The translations under genes and the position numbers were made by a program. A stretch of 64,000 bases of DNA from Aquatica leii (Eukaryota > Arthropoda > Insecta > Coleoptera > Lampyridae). Numbering within the stretch: the first letter of the stretch is position 1; every line of letters starts with the position of its first letter. Below the pieces are notes generated by a model. The model did no database searches. It worked only from the letters and a program-made list of their open reading frames with translations, and was not told the DNA's origin. Positions 31,203 through 43,491 of the stretch are shown here, piece after piece. The stretch is from assembly GCA_035610365.1 (NCBI GenBank), contig CM069432.1, forward strand, positions 27,404,354 through 27,468,353, given 5' to 3'.

Positions 31203-34200
31203 GTGAACTGGTCATATATCAAAAATGTTTCCTGTTACGATACAAACGAGAAATTAAACACTCTGCTTGATGATTACAAAGACTTATTTGCGGGAAAAAT
31301 TGGAAAAATTCCTGACTACAAATGTTCTATGAAACTAGTGGATGAATCAGTTACACCAATATTTATGAAAGCGCGACCAGTGCCATACGCACTAAAATCT
31401 CGCGTTGAAGAAGAAATCCTACGGCTGGAAAAAGCAGATATCATAGAAAAGGTAACACACTCAACCTGGGGTTCTGCAGTAGTTCCGGTAATTAAGAAGA
31501 ATGGGAAATTACGCCTATGCGCTGATTACAAAGGCACAATAGAAAAGCATATCCAGAATGACAACTAACCTGTACCCAGAATACAAGACATATTCGCCAG
31601 TATGGAAAGAGGAAAATATTTTTGCTCGCTGTACATCAGTCAAGCTTACCTCCATCCGGAAGTTGACAAAGAAACTGCAATGTTACAAGCAATTTCAACA
31701 CATCTGGGTATTTACAAGGTAAAATGCCTTATGTTTGGGGTAAAAATAGCATTGGTTACGGTCGAATTTTCTTTACGTACGCCTATGTTGTTACGGACGA
31801 AATTTTCTTTGCGTACGCCTATGTATTCCGACGTGGAATTAGTTTACGGTTTGGACGCCCCCTACCGACCTTTTACGCGTGACTGTCATTTACGACGAGT
31901 TCTTCAATTTGAAAACTACATAAAATGGCCGGTGAATTGGCGATTGAACGTTTCTAAACTTATCCACCGTCATGGGGACCAATCTATAAGTGTATTACGC
32001 TTATAATTCGTTTGCGTCGTCACCGGGTAAGATAATAACTGTCATTTATTGAAACTCTGTTGTAATTTCTCGTAATTTGATAGCCGTTCCGCCACGTGCG
32101 AGCAATTCGTTCCTAATTGTTAACTGTTAATGAAGAATCCATTTCGAATAATAATTTCGTCAGATAAATATTCTCTGAGGCATACGACATATGGCAAAAA
32201 TCGAATGTACCGAAGTTAACTAAAAATTGTCGAGATTCTACTCAGGCGGCAGATACCTGCGTAATCACCGTTTTCGTCGGGGTATAACAGCACACGACGA
32301 CCGGGTTCGGCCTTGTGTATTTATGTTAAATATACTTAATCATTTTGTAGATTTCACTTTCGTGAGGAATTAGTTTGACACGACTTGCTATTTCAGGGTG
32401 TTTACAGGATATCTTGCCGAGGAAAGTACTTTCGTCGCACAAGGGAAAGGTCCTGTGTTTTGGTAAGTGATTTTATGTATCTTATTTCGTTGTCAAATAG
32501 GGTCACTCACGAAACTGTTGCTAATGATAATTCCGTAACGATTAACGTAAGAATATTACCATTTAGGTAATAAGTTTGCTTGCTCTGTGTTACGTCTGCT
32601 GTGTACTACCCATAATTATTAGGATAATTTAATGTTAACGCCATACTTGTTATCACTGTTTTATTGTCAGTAATGCCATATTACTAATTTTCTTTGTGGA
32701 TTTCGTATATTGTATACAAACGATATTTACTACGTACTATTCTTCGCTACTTATTTCATTGGAATTTATTGATGTGATGTGTGCTGCCGACACTACAGGC
32801 ATTTAGTTAGAAAATTTGATGTACTTCTTAATCAAAGTGTACGCTAATTATTAATGTGAATCGTTACTCATTGTAGAATTCAAGGTTGGCGTATAAGCAA
32901 ACTGTGATAGGTATATGACTTTGGACAAGCTCTGGCGCCCTTAATTATATTTCCTATATTCTCTATGAACCCCCCTCTCACCGACTATTGTGAGTTGGCC
33001 GTGCAGGTTCGTAAAATACCTAAAGCTTGTAACACATTAAACTGTTGGCAGCGTTTTATGGACCAGTTACTAAGTGGCTTAGAAGGAGTTACTTGCTTCT
33101 TCGATGATATTAAAGTCCAAGGTTCGACGTATCAAGAAACAATCCAGCGGTTGAAGAAAACCTTCGACATATTACGTGCCAGTGGCTTGCATTTAAACAA
33201 AAGAAAGTGTGAGTTCTTCAAGAAATCAATTAATTATTTGGGTCATGTGATTGATGAATTGGGACTACATGCCATGTCGGACAAAATCGATTCGATCAAA
33301 AATGCTCCACGACCTAAAAATGTACAAGGGGTACGTAAGTTACTAGGGTTGATAAATTACTATCACCGGTTCCTACCTAACGTGTCTTCGTGTCAAGAAT
33401 CCAAATTTGAATAGTCAGAAGAATACGAAAAATCATTTCGTGACATTAAGGAAGAAATCGTTAGTCCAAAGGTACTTACACATTTCAATATGGAATTACC
33501 GTTAGTTTTAGCTACCGATGCGGGACCGGAGGGATTAGGTGCCGTACTATCTCACAGGTATTCAGACGGAACTGAAAGACCAATTGCGTTCGCGTCACGT
33601 TCCTTGTCAAAAAGTGAAAAATCATACAGTCACATGAACAAGGAAGTTACAGCAATACTTTGGGGACTTGAACATTTTTTCCAATATTGTTACGGCCGGA
33701 AATTCATTCTTGTTACGGATAATAAACCGCTTACGGCAATTTTTCATCCAACCAAGGAAATGCCTGCTACATCCGCCACCAGGATGTTGCATTATGCCAA
33801 TTTGCTCTCTGGATTTGATTACCAAATCGAGTACAGGCGAAGTGAGAATCATGCAAATGCTAACTATCTTTCAACATTTCCCTTACCGACAGAAATAGAT
33901 TAATACAGAATCAGTTCTACAAATTCACCAGATTGACCTACTTCCAGTAACATAAGGAAATAAGAAATCATACACTATAGGATTCAGAGCTTAAACGTTT
34001 GTCTTTATCTTTACAGACAGGCGACACCTTACCAACAGGCTATTCGCAAGCCAAATCTGAATTGTTGGTTGGGTGTATCTTTAAGGGAATACGGGTGGTC
34101 GTACCAAAAACGTTACAACATAAAATATTAGAAGAACTTCATAGTGGTCATGTTGGCATTGTCAAAATGAAAGCACTCGCACGTAGCTATGTATGGTGGA

Positions 34201-35112
34201 AAGGAATCTACTCAGACATTGAGGCACTGAGCAAAAATTGTTTACATTGCTCTAGTGTTGCGAACTCACCTACAAAAGTATACCATCCATGGGAATATGC
34301 ATCAGCTCCGTGGCAACGTATCCACATAGATTATTTAGGACCTTTTATGAACACTTACATACTTATTATTGTAGATGCTTACTCAAAATGGATCGAGGCA
34401 ATACCGATGAAAAATATTACAGCGACTGCCACTATACGAATTCTTCGAGACATCTTCTCTCGGTTTGGATTACCAGTTACAGTGGTATCCGACAACGGTA
34501 GTCAATTGAAATCGACGGAATTTAAAATGTTTCTGAAATCAAATGGAATTTAACATAAATGCATCGCGTCCTACCCCACTCGCGACTAATGGACAAGCTG
34601 AACGGTATGTCCAAGTTGTAAAAAAAGGATTGCGCAGTATGCTGAACGAACCAGGAGATCTACATTTTAAATTGTGTCAACTCTTATTGCAATATAGGAA
34701 ATTACCAAATTCAAGCACATCTATAAGTCCTGCGGAATTAATGCTCAAAAGACCGATAAGGACCAGAATTGATTTAGTTAAACCAAACGTGAAATCAGAA
34801 CAAGATAATAAAGGCATAAATATTCGTATGGCTCGGAAATTCAACATCGGAGACAAGGCCCAAGTTAGGTGTTACACTAACAAGGCATACAAACGGAGAT
34901 ATGGAGTGGTAGCATCGCAAACTGGGAATTTACATTATAACGTCGTGGTAGATGGAATTATACATAACCACCATGTTGACCAGATGAAGCTGACCGAAGT
35001 AGAGAATCGGCAATACGTTCCACCCGAAGAAGTACAGGCGCCACAAGCGAAACCAAGCAGCCAACAAATACAAATCAAATGTTCCCGTGTGATAATGTGG
35101 TGGAAAATTTAG
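31203..35112 (+). pseudogene. pol of the old gypsy element, RT interrupted
   Basis: RT begins in 31203-31568 (ILRLEKADIIEKVTHSTWGS, KLRLCADYKG) and goes on at 31602 to FGVKIA near 31750. It resumes at about 33042 with WQRFMDQLLSGLEGVTCFFDD, where the active-site YVDD position reads CFFDD, a mutated form. RNase H (33490-33903) starts LVLATDAGPEGLGAVLSH. Integrase shows the zinc pattern HSGHVG...CLHC, then HIDYLGPF, VVSDNGSQ and, after a break near 34545, NGQAERYVQ. The C-terminal barrel runs to 35112. Stops occur at 31566, 33412 and 34551. The RT layout resembles the K02A2.6-like gypsy group. Confidence 0.8.
31750..33040. repeat. Repeat inserted into RT, shared with 53590-54785
   Basis: The RT frame stops making sense at about 31750 and resumes at about 33042, bracketing an insert of about 1.3 kb. 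Its right part shares several blocks with 53860-54785, including CTTTCGTGAG, a CTGGCGCCC site (32931) and GTGAGTTGGCCG-GCAGG-TTCGTAA (32990-33010). CTGGCGCC followed by AT-rich sequence looks like an LTR end plus primer-binding site, so this may be an LTR-bearing remnant. Exact ends and target duplication are unresolved. Confidence 0.55.
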
Positions 35113-35300
35113 TTTCTTACACACGTAATTTATCTTCGCTTTTGAAGCAGATTCATCAGCTGTTTCACCAAGTCTCTGAACCACGTCGACTATCTCATGT
35201 AGAGACTTCGGTCAGTTATGTTTTGGTTTCAAAATGTAGTGATTTTACACTACATTACTGAAAGGTAAGTCCTAATAGTGTGTATACCGCTCAGCGTGTT

Positions 35301-36626
35301 CCTTGGGATGACGAAAACTAGACGCCTTTTGATTTTACGTTTTTGAAATCTCCATATCGTCACGAATTTCTATTTTTATTTAACCCACCCTTCTCTATTG
35401 CGCACCGAGCTATGACATCGTTTTAAGTTACGTTCATTTTAGGTATTTCTTTAGCATCTTTCGCACGTATGCGTATAAAAACTTAGTTTGCCGAATTAAT
35501 TTATACCTACAATTTTGACAAATCACAACATGTATGTAACAAACTTTTAATTGCTCCATAAATCCAATATTTACAGTAATAAAACACATACAAAACGTTT
35601 CAAGAAGTAAAATCAAATACTCTATTAATAACGTCTTCATTTAACTGACTAGAAGAATTATATTTTAAACGTGAAATACAAATGAATGTTTATAATTAGT
35701 GAAAAGTATAAAAACAGACAAGTTGTAAGTATATTTTTAAAATAGTTTTAGAACATTTGCCAAGACAAAAGTTTTCTTATTTGAAACTTTGCATTATATA
35801 CATCAAACAAAATAATTGTTTCGTTCGAAAGTGTTTTAATAAACATATAATTTAGGTGTGGTTTCATTAACACAAAATTGGCCAGATACGTAATTATCAA
35901 ACAAATGAAATAAACTGTCTCACAAACTTCTTCTATTATCAAATAGCTTAACCTCTGTCATTCGAATAATGTTTTATTAAATATGGCATACTAATAATAA
36001 GAGATAAAATTGTATGCAATGGACACTTCAAGAAAACTGTCTATTCTCTGTCACTCAAAAATCTACTGCCAAAAATAAAACTAAAAAAAGCTTTTAGAAA
36101 AAATGTGATCTAAAAACACAAATACATTTTGTTTCCTTGAAATGCATGTGACAAAGAATCATGAATCCGCACTCGGGACTGACTCAATCGTCACTACTTA
36201 CTAATTTAAATTTAGCATTTGAACCGTTTCATACATTTAAAAATCTGTAGGCTAAAGTTCTTTTTTATGGCGTAATAACCCATCATAAACCTGTGATAAA
36301 ATTTTTTTTTAGATAACGGAAAACCAAACGGTAATAATAATCCAATAAAATAAAAACCTATAATTAATCATCGTTATATAGATAAATTTTTCAAACAAAA
36401 CTTAATCTGGTGTACTTCAGCGATAACATGAACGAATCGTGCAGAAGAAAAGTCTTACAAACAGTGAGGATACAACGCTCCCGCGTCTATTACTACAACT
36501 AGATAGCCTTAGTTGTAGTTTTTTTTTAAACACGGTTGAAGATGATCGAACGTTCCACACTTGCTACTGCTGCCAAGGTCATCAGACCGTTGACGAAAAA
36601 ATTGTCAAATTAAACATTTTTAACAT
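35301..36626. other. AT-rich stretch, nothing recognised
   Basis: A short block at about 35340-35380 resembles 62755-62795 (ATCGTCACGAATTTCTAT type) and is part of a dispersed repeat. Otherwise no gene or RNA was seen. Confidence 0.45.
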
Positions 36627-37362
36627 TTAACACGTTGGGTGCCACACATGTATTTAAAAAAATGGGTCCCAGTGGCAATTTTTTTAATGTATATTTTTAT
36701 GCACTGTGTTTTACATTTTCAAAAAATTATGTTAGAAATGCATTATCGTTTTTGTCGTGGTGACACATTAGTCTCACGAAGCCTGTGGTTACCTGCCGTG
36801 TGATGTTCAGGATTATCGAATTCGATCCGTCAACATAACAAAGTTCGGACTTACAGAAAGTTCATTTGCAACAAGCGCATTTATGTGACTCGATTTTAGT
36901 CCCCTTATAGAGATGTCCTACAAAGCAGATCAAAAACATTTGGAAAAGCTATAGGCAGATTTTCTTTCTGAGAAGGAATGTGATTGATTTGAAAATGAAC
37001 ATCGAACGAATATAATATTTCGTCAGAAGGTTCCGAATCAGTAGGTAAAACCACTCACCAACATCTTCAGTTTCCTCTAATGTGCCAGGATTGAGTATTA
37101 GTGTGACATCCAGAAATTTCTTTTGACTGAACAAAAAATTGAGGAAGTAATAAAGCATATGGGGAACATTATTTCGATAATATAATCGAAGCTGCAAACC
37201 AAACTAAAGATTTTGAATGTCTTGAAGCGACTGGCCAATATTTACAAGATTTTCCATTTGCTGAGTCAGTTTTCGTGCCCAATTTTATCCATTTTATGAT
37301 AAAGTCTCTTATGATTTTTATAAAACGTTTGTACATGATGAAATAACAAGTTTGATTGTAAT

Positions 37363-38282
37363 TACAGCGTGAAATCGCAGGGGCTGAGGTCGGGCGAGCG
37401 GGGAGGCCACAAAACGTCACCATTTCTGGAAATTAGGCGACCCGAAAATATTTCACGGACGAGATTCATTAAAACTCTCGCGGTATGAGCAGTGGCTCCG
37501 TCCTGTTGAAACCAGATGCTCTGACTGTCCCATTCATGTTCCTCGAAGTAGGAAATAAAAAATTTACGAAGCAGAGCCACGTAGCGCTCTGAATTCACCG
37601 TCACCGCCTGCCCTCTCTCATCTTCAAAAAAATAAGGTCCGATTATCCCAACTTTTGACAAAGCATACCACACTGTAACTTTTTGACTGTGAAGAGGGTG
37701 CTCGTGCAATTCTCTAGGATGGTTAGGTGCCCAATATCTGTAATTCTATTTATTCACATAGCCTGCCAAGTGAAAATGTGCTTCGTCCGATGTGATGATC
37801 AATGCAAATACATCATCCTGAAGGATATCCCACATCCGGTTGTTGGAAGTTGGAAGAAGCCTCGGGACGATCATTATCTTGTAGGGATGGAATTTTAAAT
37901 GTTTTTTCATAATGGTTTGAAGGCTTCGACATTCTCGGATGTCACCACAATTGGAACACGCGTAGAGGGTTTTTTTGGGACAACATTACCGTGTTGACGA
38001 AAATGTTCAACCCACTTAGAAATTGAGCGGTTGTTCGGGAGAGTTGCAAGTGGAGCGAAGTTGAAATGTGTCCGGAAGGCGCGACGTGTGGCCGCAAAAC
38101 ATTCATTATTTCGAAAAAACGCCTCTACGGCGAACGCACGATGTTGACTTCCCCAACGCGGCATGGTAACTAAACTTCCCACCTTAAGCTACCGACTGCG
38201 CTGCAGAATGACCTTCCCCCACCTACCCACTTCAAACCACGCTTTTTACAAATGTGGTCATTAGGTGTCCGCCACCTTGTAT
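37363..38282 (-). pseudogene. DD41D mariner transposase, nested and 3' truncated
   Basis: Read on the minus strand from 38166: MPRWGSQHRAFAVEAFFRNN with KWVEHFRQHGNVV (HTH), a frameshift near 37907, then ITSDEAHFHLAGYVNK, the frame 37709-37362 with WFQQDGATAHTARV and WPPRSPDLSPCDF. All three catalytic aspartates are present, with 41 residues between the second and third. The frame ends right after the last one, so the C-terminus is missing. The right end reads TACAAGGTGGCGGACACC (reverse strand) beside TA at about 38281. No matching left end exists because the element is truncated. Confidence 0.85.
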
Positions 38283-38322
38283 AATCAAAAATGATCTTGA
38301 AAAATCACCATCATTTTTTATT

Positions 38323-39284
38323 TAGGTTGACAAAACAAACCGTTACGCTGCACAGTGCATACAAAAAAATATACATTCTAAAGCACGTATACAACAATAG
38401 ACAACAAGTGCAACAGAAATCGAAAAAAGTCTCTACTTTTCAGTAATAACGAGAACATGAGAAAAGATGGATTGTACAAACTAAAGCCCCTATAGATAAG
38501 TTAGAAGAATCGTTCCAAGATTCAAGTACACTGTCTGAGTGCCAGTGCATTGATGAAACTCTTTTTCCGGGGCCTCTGCGTTTTCGTCAATGCATATCCA
38601 ATAAAAGGCAAAAATTGGAATTGAAATCAAATTATTCAAACTGTGCTTGAAGAAAACATCGCTAGATATCAATGTTAGTGTGCCTTCAAAAGTTGTAATC
38701 AATCTGATGGAAAATTTGCTGGATAAGGGCCGTACTTTCTGCAAAGATAATTATTAACTTCCGTAAGTTTGACAAATTCTCTTCTACAGCGTAAAACACA
38801 TTTGATTGGAACCTTGAGATCCAATCGAAGATTCAACCCAAAACGAGTCCTAGACGAAAAGCTAAAAGTTGGCGAAACAATAGCTTCAGAATGTAGTCAT
38901 GGGATTATCGTTAAAAAATGGTAAGATAAAAGAGATGTTCTGATACTGACTACACAATATGCAAATGACATGGTTTCTGTAAACCGAAAAAACAAAGAAC
39001 CAAAAAATATGTTAGTGTATAATAAATGTAGTCTGAAATAATACAGAAAATTGACAATTGAATTATTCACCGGAACTGCATTAGTAAATGCTCATATTGC
39101 TTACAAAGACATTACAAAAAATAAATTCATTGAACAGATAATTCATGGTTTGCTGAAAACTGACACAGCAGAAGAAGGAGTACAAGAAGTTGCAAATGAG
39201 CAGCATAAACTAGAGGATGTAGGTGATTCCAAAAAACGCCGATGTGTGGGTTGCTTAAAAAATGCTGAGGAATCTAGAAGATAA
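38323..39284 (+). pseudogene. piggyBac-like transposase 2, catalytic part
   Basis: Blocks in order: VDKTNRYAAQC; CIDETLFPGPLRFRQCIS, the first catalytic aspartate block, with SNKRQKLELK; NLLDKGRTFCKDNY, where the second catalytic region is damaged; THLIGTLRSNRRFNPKRVLD; and KVGETIASECSHGIIVKKW. The open frame 39051-39284 gives TIELFTGTALVNAHIAYKDI and ends with RCVGC, a truncated Cys-rich region. The third catalytic aspartate block between 38990 and 39040 is largely lost. Many stops and shifts show long decay. The sequence differs from elements 1 and 3, so it is a separate family. Confidence 0.75.
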
Positions 39285-42178
39285 GTTGCGTCAAACAAAT
39301 GTCCTTAAACCACACTGAAATGCAACGTGTGCCATCAATATTTTTGTTTATAATGTTTTTTAAAGTTCATCAAACCCTTAAAATTTAACTAATTATGAAG
39401 TCTGAGCTGTATTGTTATAACCAAGTTTTAAAAAGCTTTATTAGGACACAGTGGACTCACACCTCAGGCTATCACTATACAAATGTTCAGCTAGCTCCAC
39501 GCAGCCAAATGTAAAGTTGATGAAATATCCATCAGTGGATTAGAAGTTGAAGAATCCGTAAGAATGGAAATACCGGTTCCCCGGCAATTTAGAAGGTGAC
39601 TACTTTAAAGATGACGAAAATGTTGATGCTGCTCAAATAAAAAACACAACGCCAGTGGAAACTGAAAGGATTGGCATCACTGTCAATACTAAAACAAGGT
39701 AAAAGAAGAAAAGTGAAATTGATGCAAAAAATTAAACTGCAGGATTATTTTAAGAACCCCGTTACATCGTTCGATTTTGAACGTGTTTATGCCTTTCATT
39801 AAACTACGATTCTGGAGTGTCGGGAAGAAAATTTCCCCCAAATGTTGTTACGGTCTAAGTGGATATCCCGAGATACCTAGAAGAAAGAAAGAACGCCGAG
39901 TTCTCTGATGTGGATTTTGTAGCACAGTGTGGCAACGAAAATTATGCCAAATAAAACTACCATGCATTGAGCCCATAAAAGTTTGCAAAAACATTTAGAA
40001 TCCAAAATTCGTGAAGCAAATCAGGGGTACATTAAAGGAATAACAATATTTTCTGTTTACTTAGAAGTATTCGTTTTCACTAAGTGGTTACTATTGCAAC
40101 TTGGGTACAGTCTACCGCACTGATAACTCCAAGAAAATGAAATTTTTGATCAAATTTTTGCTGTAAGTTTTCATAAATTTGTATCGTACTATGGAATTTG
40201 TGACTTCCTCAATGTAACGAAAATTTACGTGTCGTTAGTAATAAAGTGTCACATTTTCTTAGTTTCGACAAAATTCTTACTATCGCCACTGACGATACGG
40301 TATCAGTTGTCCGACATTCGTCGGAATTCATTTCTCGGTTGACGTTCGCTGTAAGTAGATCAAGTTTAGTAGAAACCTTGTCCGTTCAATCGTAAACAAT
40401 TTCTTTTTATTTAATTTCACGTCGTCGTTACTATTACGCTTTTAGCGATTGGGAATTAAATGAAGAATCTCTGCTTGTATTGAAGGAGTTTAATTAATTT
40501 TCTTTCTACTGAATTACTCGGTAATAGCTACATTAAAGCGAAATTAGTGTAGACTTTGACCTTTTGCGAAACCCAACTACTAAGGGTGAAAGTATTAATT
40601 TCCTTGTAATGATGTCTCATAGCTAGTAGACCGATTCAGCCTGGTATAATTAACGTAGGATTGATCACCTCAGGTGTTCACTCGAATCTTTTTGCAACTC
40701 TGTTACCTATTTATCTGCATTTATATTGACTAAGCCTTCATTATTTGTATTGTCTTTAGCTTTTTGTTGTATATTTTAAGATCATTATTAATATTTTACT
40801 TTCAGTCGAATCTATAATTCAGCCTTCAGCTTATTTTACATTTGTGTATTATTGGTTACGTTGACTTGTGCCGTTCGAGTACCTTAGTAATCAAAATTGC
40901 TAATATTTAAAGTATTTGACAAATACAACAGTAACGTATTGTCAAGTAGGTAATAGCTTCCTTATTTAAAAAAAAATGTAATAAATAATTAAAAGAAAAC
41001 CGTAATTAATTAATATTTTATGTTTAATTATCTTTAATATTTGCGTAAATATGTTCCATGTTGGTAATGGGAAAAACATGTTTTGCTTTTGTAGGTTCAC
41101 ACAGTTTTAATGTTATCTTTGCATGTATGAAAGATTCATATTTATGCAAGTCACAGCCCGTTACACAGATCCAATGATGATTTCATACATTGCTTGAAAA
41201 TTTTTATTTGAGTACATATTAATGATTAACGACCTTCAGCAATTAAATTTTTACGTTATATTTATCCGATTAACTAATTGTCCTAACACTTGTTTTTAAG
41301 GCAATTAAGTGTAATTAGTACAATCGGTGGTAATTGATTTAGTTGTGACTAAACTTTAATCATTAGTTACACTCAAATTGTAGTTTGGTCCAACACGGTT
41401 AATTTAAATTATACAGGGTAAAATAACCATTGTGCATTGAATTACAATTGATGAACACTTTATATAAATAAATTTAAGTCCACTTGTGGTCAAAATGTCA
41501 CACCTCCAAACGACAAATGCAACAAATTTGACCTTTTCTCAGTGTTTTGGTATTTATATGTTAATAATTGTGAGAAAAACATAAAAAACGTTTGTCTTTA
41601 AACGAACATACAGATTTTATAGTACTAAAACATTAACTAACGTGATAATAAACATAAAACATTGTTATATAACCCATGCGAATTAAATTTATATGAAATG
41701 ATTACCATTGCAAATGAATCAGCATCGTTAACAATTTAATTAAAAAATAATTAAAAGTATTAAGGTATAAATAAAATTTTGTTTTCATAATAACAGCAAA
41801 TTCATGCTATGTATTTATAGTTCAAAACGATCGATTCTGATTGACAGTAAAACTATAATCAACTCGGCTTAACTCTATCGTACGTTTTCCAATAACGTAA
41901 CTATACATGAATAATAATTACACAGCTGCTGTATGGATTTAATTATAATTTTAAAAATACTAAAATATTTGATTACAATTTATCTACTTCAAAACGTTAA
42001 CGTTGATCAATAAAGTAGAAGCATACATATCCTTAGTCCACTAGTGTTTGTAACGTCATTAATATTTTCTGTGTTTATGATTTCTTTTTTTATTTATATG
42101 AATGTCCGTTTCGTAACATATATAACTAATTTTGTATTCCCTCGACTGTGCATGACATCTAGGAATGGCTTATTGTAT
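39285..42178. other. AT-rich stretch, nothing firmly recognised
   Basis: Around 39480-39960 some frames look weakly coding (PRYLEERKNAEFSDVDFVAQ at about 39855-39920), but they are short and broken and I do not recognise a family. 40150-40980 has the texture of the LTR-like repeats at 31750 and 53590 without a clear alignment. Confidence 0.4.
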
Positions 42179-42932
42179 TGAAACGTTCGAGAAATTATTC
42201 TCAAGTTCGAGAGCCTTCACGAAGTTTTTATCCATTTCCAGAACGTTCACCGAAAGATATAGAAAATTCTCGAAGGATGGCCAAAATGTATAAATGCGGT
42301 ACAAACGAATCATAGGTCAGTTATTTCAGTAATTCGAACTCGGACGTGTTAAGAAGATTATTCAACTTTAAATAAATATGTGATTAACGCGTGTCGTGTG
42401 TATAACCTTGTAGACGTCTTTCAAGATCTCGTGAACTGTGGCGCTGTAGTCTGAATATGTCAAAATATTGTTATTATCCGTCTTACAAACATTCGCGAGC
42501 ATATTATTTCTAATCTATATTTGCTTTTATCGTTGTATTTGTTGTTAATAAGTCTTTAGGTATTATTATAAGTAAATTAATTTTTATTTAATAAATAAAT
42601 ATCTGATTCTTTTTAATTTTTATTGACGTGAGTGCCTTTTAAATAAACGAACGTTTTTGGAATTCAGATAGAATTGTCAAATTTTTGACTTTTAGTATAT
42701 TAATTCCGATTTTCGACTGAAGGTCACAGTTCACGACATAATGAAATATCTCTACGTGACTTTAATGAAAACAAGTGTGTGAAGTTATCCGCGGACATTA
42801 TCTTTTGACTGATAGTGCTATATAAATTAGTGTAAGTGTTTTTATTAAATATCGTTAAATTTAATTAGTTCGGTTAGTTATAAACGTGTACATATTTTTA
42901 GTATAAATAAATCAGTTTTAATAATCGTTACA
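42179..42932 (+). repeat. Diverged solo LTR of the macro-domain gypsy family
   Basis: The left end TGAAACGTTCGAGAAATTA and the right end TAATCGTTACA match the LTRs at 18353 and 24507. Internal blocks TATAAAT, TAGGTCAGTTATT and TTAGTTCGGTTA are shared. About 290 bp between about 42410 and 42770 has no counterpart and looks like an insertion or a different LTR subtype. The four-base flanks (GTAT, GATC) do not match. No internal region follows, so this is a solo LTR left by recombination and it is old. Confidence 0.8.
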
Positions 42933-43491
42933 GATCTATAAAATTTTCCAAGCACGGTGGTTTCGTTTTTGTAGATTTAAAGAAACTGAACAAAAAGTAA
43001 GCAAAGAAGTCTGGTACATCGAAAGAAGAGAACCAATTGCGTGGTCAGGTCGATAACTAAAATTGACATCTTGTGGTTATGTAAAAAACACCATTACACA
43101 GTGCTCGCCAAAAAGTTGGCACCAAATGGATTTTTATAAAACTTTTTACGGCAATAATTTGTGGTTGACTGAAAACCTATTTAGCCCCTATCAGATATAC
43201 CGAGTTATTTTTACTTAGCCAGAAAATGGCGTTTTTCACAATTGTCGAAATTCTGTTTTAACTAAACGGCGTTTTTTAGAGGTATAAAACTTTGAAATGG
43301 AATAAAACAAACATGATTTTTTTAAATTGGCATTAAATTTACTTTATTGGAAAGATAATTTTCTGGCATTATAATTTAAATATGATTTCTGGCATATGAC
43401 CGCCATGGCTGTTTCGGACGTACTCTAATCTGGAGGTCCAATTTTCGATGACTTTTTCCAACATTTGTGGTCGTATATCGGCAATAACGCG

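Larger units (their letters stand above)
29386..35300 (+). mobile_element. Old Ty3/gypsy element, degenerate
   Basis: Internal domains are in the usual order: gag (about 30000-30770), protease (30951), RT (31203-33414), RNase H (33490-33903), integrase (33999-34850) and tail to 35112. A separate repeat interrupts RT at about 31750-33040. The outer ends are not firmly defined: a CCCGGTATTTTGG repeat start at 29386 and an AAAGGTAAGTCC motif at about 35262 are candidates. Stops and frameshifts are spread throughout. It is unrelated in detail to the young element at 18353 and lacks the macro domain. Confidence 0.8.
36631..39284 (+). mobile_element. piggyBac-like element 2, split by a mariner
   Basis: TTAA at 36627-36630 is followed by CACGTTGGGTGCCACAC, a plausible piggyBac end. 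Transposase remnants start near 36913 (MSYKADQKHLEKL) and reach FVHDEITSLIV at about 37360. The mariner follows, and the piggyBac frame resumes at about 38323 with VDKTNRYAAQC. The right end was not found. The mariner therefore inserted into an existing piggyBac gene. Confidence 0.75.

Noticed and set aside
31203-35112. env-like frame after gypsy integrase in either gypsy element
   Set aside because: After integrase neither element has a frame with signal peptide, fusion peptide or transmembrane segment; the young element has the macro/CCCH tail instead.
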